From contig JAYRWT010000086.1 in assembly GCA_041917855.1 (NCBI GenBank), positions 1-13,006 of the forward strand: a stretch of 13,006 nt of DNA. Direction: 5' to 3'. Position numbers and translations under genes: made by a program. The notes under the pieces are model-generated. The model had not been told where the DNA came from. It saw nothing but the letters and a program-made list of their open reading frames with translations, and did no database searches. The stretch's first letter is position 1; the number at the start of each line of letters is the position of its first letter. Origin of the DNA: CALBLZ01 sp041917855. GTDB lineage: Bacteria; Patescibacteriota; UBA1384; CAILIB01. Below, one piece after another: positions 11,876 to 13,006 of this stretch.

Positions 11876-13006
11876 TTAGTACTTTGCCGTAGCAGCGTAC
11901 ACCAGGGTACCTGTGTAGGTATCAGACTGCTGTAGTGCGTTGGTCAAAAGCTTAAGGGTAACGTAGGTAAGGGTAGTACCTAGATCTGGACCAGCGCTGT
12001 CCATCACCTTGTTGCTAAAGGTAGCGGTAGCATTTACTTCAGGGCCTGCGTAGAAGTTAGAGGTACCGAAGCCAGCTACACCGGTGTTCTTGGTACGCAT
12101 GCCGAGCCATGCTGTATTCACACTTGCGGTTGTACCAGTAGGAGTGGTAAGCGCAGAAGGTGAGCCCCATGCAGAGGTGAACGGGTCAATATTGTTTGAA
12201 GAATTTGTACCCTTCATCATGTCAGCTGATGCTGAGGTACCGATGAACTTAGCGTACACGCTGTATCCGTACTGTGCGTTGGTTGCAACGGCAAGACTCT
12301 GCTGAGCACACTTGGCAGTGTTAACACGGATGTTGCCCAGAGGAATGCTGGTAGCAGTCGTGGTAACGTCGTCACCAGTACAAGAAGCGTTTGCGTCGTT
12401 TGCGTTGATGTTGGTCAGACCAGCTACACCACCCACAGTAAGGGTAAGTGAAGGATCAACGGTAGCGGTAACCGTGATAGGTGACAGTACTGTGTAACTT
12501 AGTACGGTGTTGTCAATCATGGTTCCAGCGTTGAAACTTCCGATGGTGTCGGTGTTGTATGTTTCAACCTTGATGTAGCAGCTCTCAGAGTTAGCGACGC
12601 TGTCACACTCGGTACCACCGCCAGACGCAGTTGCGTCGTTGTTGGTGATAGTTGAGGTCACAACGGTGATAGTGTCACCAGCAGTCAGTGAACCGCTACC
12701 TGCCGCCTTGGTGAAGGAAAGCTCACCGTTGGTGCTGTTGGTAAGAGCCCAGCCAGATGCGCCAGAGCCGGCGATAGTAATAGAAGTCAGAGATGAAGAA
12801 GTAGTCACAAGGCTACTTGGTACGGTTGAGGTACCGGAAGGAGCAATGCGGTACTGGAAGCGAAGACCGCGAACGTTGGTAGTAGAAGCTACCTTGAAGG
12901 TTACGGTGTGAACCGATGCTGTAGTAGAGCGGCTGTCGCTCAAACTTACCTGACCCTCTGTGAGAGGGGCGCCATATGCTGTGGTTGCAAGACCAGCAGC
13001 GCTAAA
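11876..13006 (-). CDS. Secreted two-domain surface protein, 5' end beyond the window
   Basis: At least 376 codons are visible and the frame runs open to the window edge. A TTG at 12943 is not the start. Upstream the frame continues with FSAAGLATTAYGAPLTEGQV, which looks like the end of a signal peptide and the mature N-terminus. The body is rich in Thr, Ser, Ala, Gly and Asn and has two beta domains. A cysteine pair (ECDSVANSESCYIKV) closes the first. A second pair (ASCTGDD...AKCAQQ) opens the second. The protein ends in QQSDTYTGTLVYAATAKY. It is paralogous to the gene at 10723. It has its own terminator, so it is probably transcribed apart from the operon and perhaps abundantly. Its function is not known. 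Confidence 0.85.
   Translation of the reverse strand, partial: FSAAGLATTAYGAPLTEGQVSLSDSRSTTASVHTVTFKVASTTNVRGLRFQYRIAPSGTSTVPSSLVTTSSSLTSITIAGSGASGWALTNSTNGELSFTKAAGSGSLTAGDTITVVTSTITNNDATASGGGTECDSVANSESCYIKVETYNTDTIGSFNAGTMIDNTVLSYTVLSPITVTATVDPSLTLTVGGVAGLTNINANDANASCTGDDVTTTATSIPLGNIRVNTAKCAQQSLAVATNAQYGYSVYAKFIGTSASADMMKGTNSSNNIDPFTSAWGSPSALTTPTGTTASVNTAWLGMRTKNTGVAGFGTSNFYAGPEVNATATFSNKVMDSAGPDLGTTLTYVTLKLLTNALQQSDTYTGTLVYAATAKY

Noticed and set aside
12941..12943. TTG as the start of the rightmost gene
   Set aside because: The frame stays open to the window edge and continues into a plausible signal-peptide end, so the true start lies outside.
322..13006. UGA recoded as glycine
   Set aside because: All long frames are complete with the standard bacterial code, and glycines in conserved motifs use GGN codons.

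Overview
The window most likely comes from a Candidate Phyla Radiation (Patescibacteria) bacterium. Saccharibacteria or a relative is possible, but the sequence does not fix the phylum. The evidence is compact, overlapping genes, a dense set of secreted or membrane-anchored proteins with cohesin-like, dockerin and DUF916-like modules, TTG/GTG/ATG start ambiguity, and promoters whose -10 box sits only 6 nt before the start codon. All twelve genes end in TAA or TAG and none in TGA. The long frames read well in the standard bacterial code.

Left part (1-2331). An initiator tRNA-Met (plus strand) and a second CAU-anticodon tRNA (minus strand) face each other. Each is followed directly by a trailer that begins inside its own CCA end. 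The trailer folds into a 16-bp helix capped by three smaller helices. The two copies differ in sequence but keep their pairing, so this looks like a real RNA structure. Tandem 3'-half copies of the same element follow. Between the two inward-facing tRNA-plus-array blocks lie an M16 zinc peptidase gene and, convergent with it, a small metallophosphoesterase gene.

Central and right part (2405-11811, minus strand). Nine tightly packed genes, from 11811 down to 2405, form one apparent operon for a cell-surface assembly. It holds a secreted surface protein, a small anchored protein, a DUF916-like wall/surface protein, a secreted dockerin protein, three membrane-anchored proteins with one cohesin-like module each, a large membrane protein with a cytoplasmic coiled coil, and a four-helix membrane protein with a Cache-like extracellular domain. 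My reading is that the dockerin protein docks onto the anchored cohesin-like proteins and builds a non-catalytic surface scaffold.

Far right (11876-13006). A paralogue of the first operon protein runs off the window edge and ends in tandem hairpins, one of them a strong terminator. The operon promoter lies immediately after that terminator.
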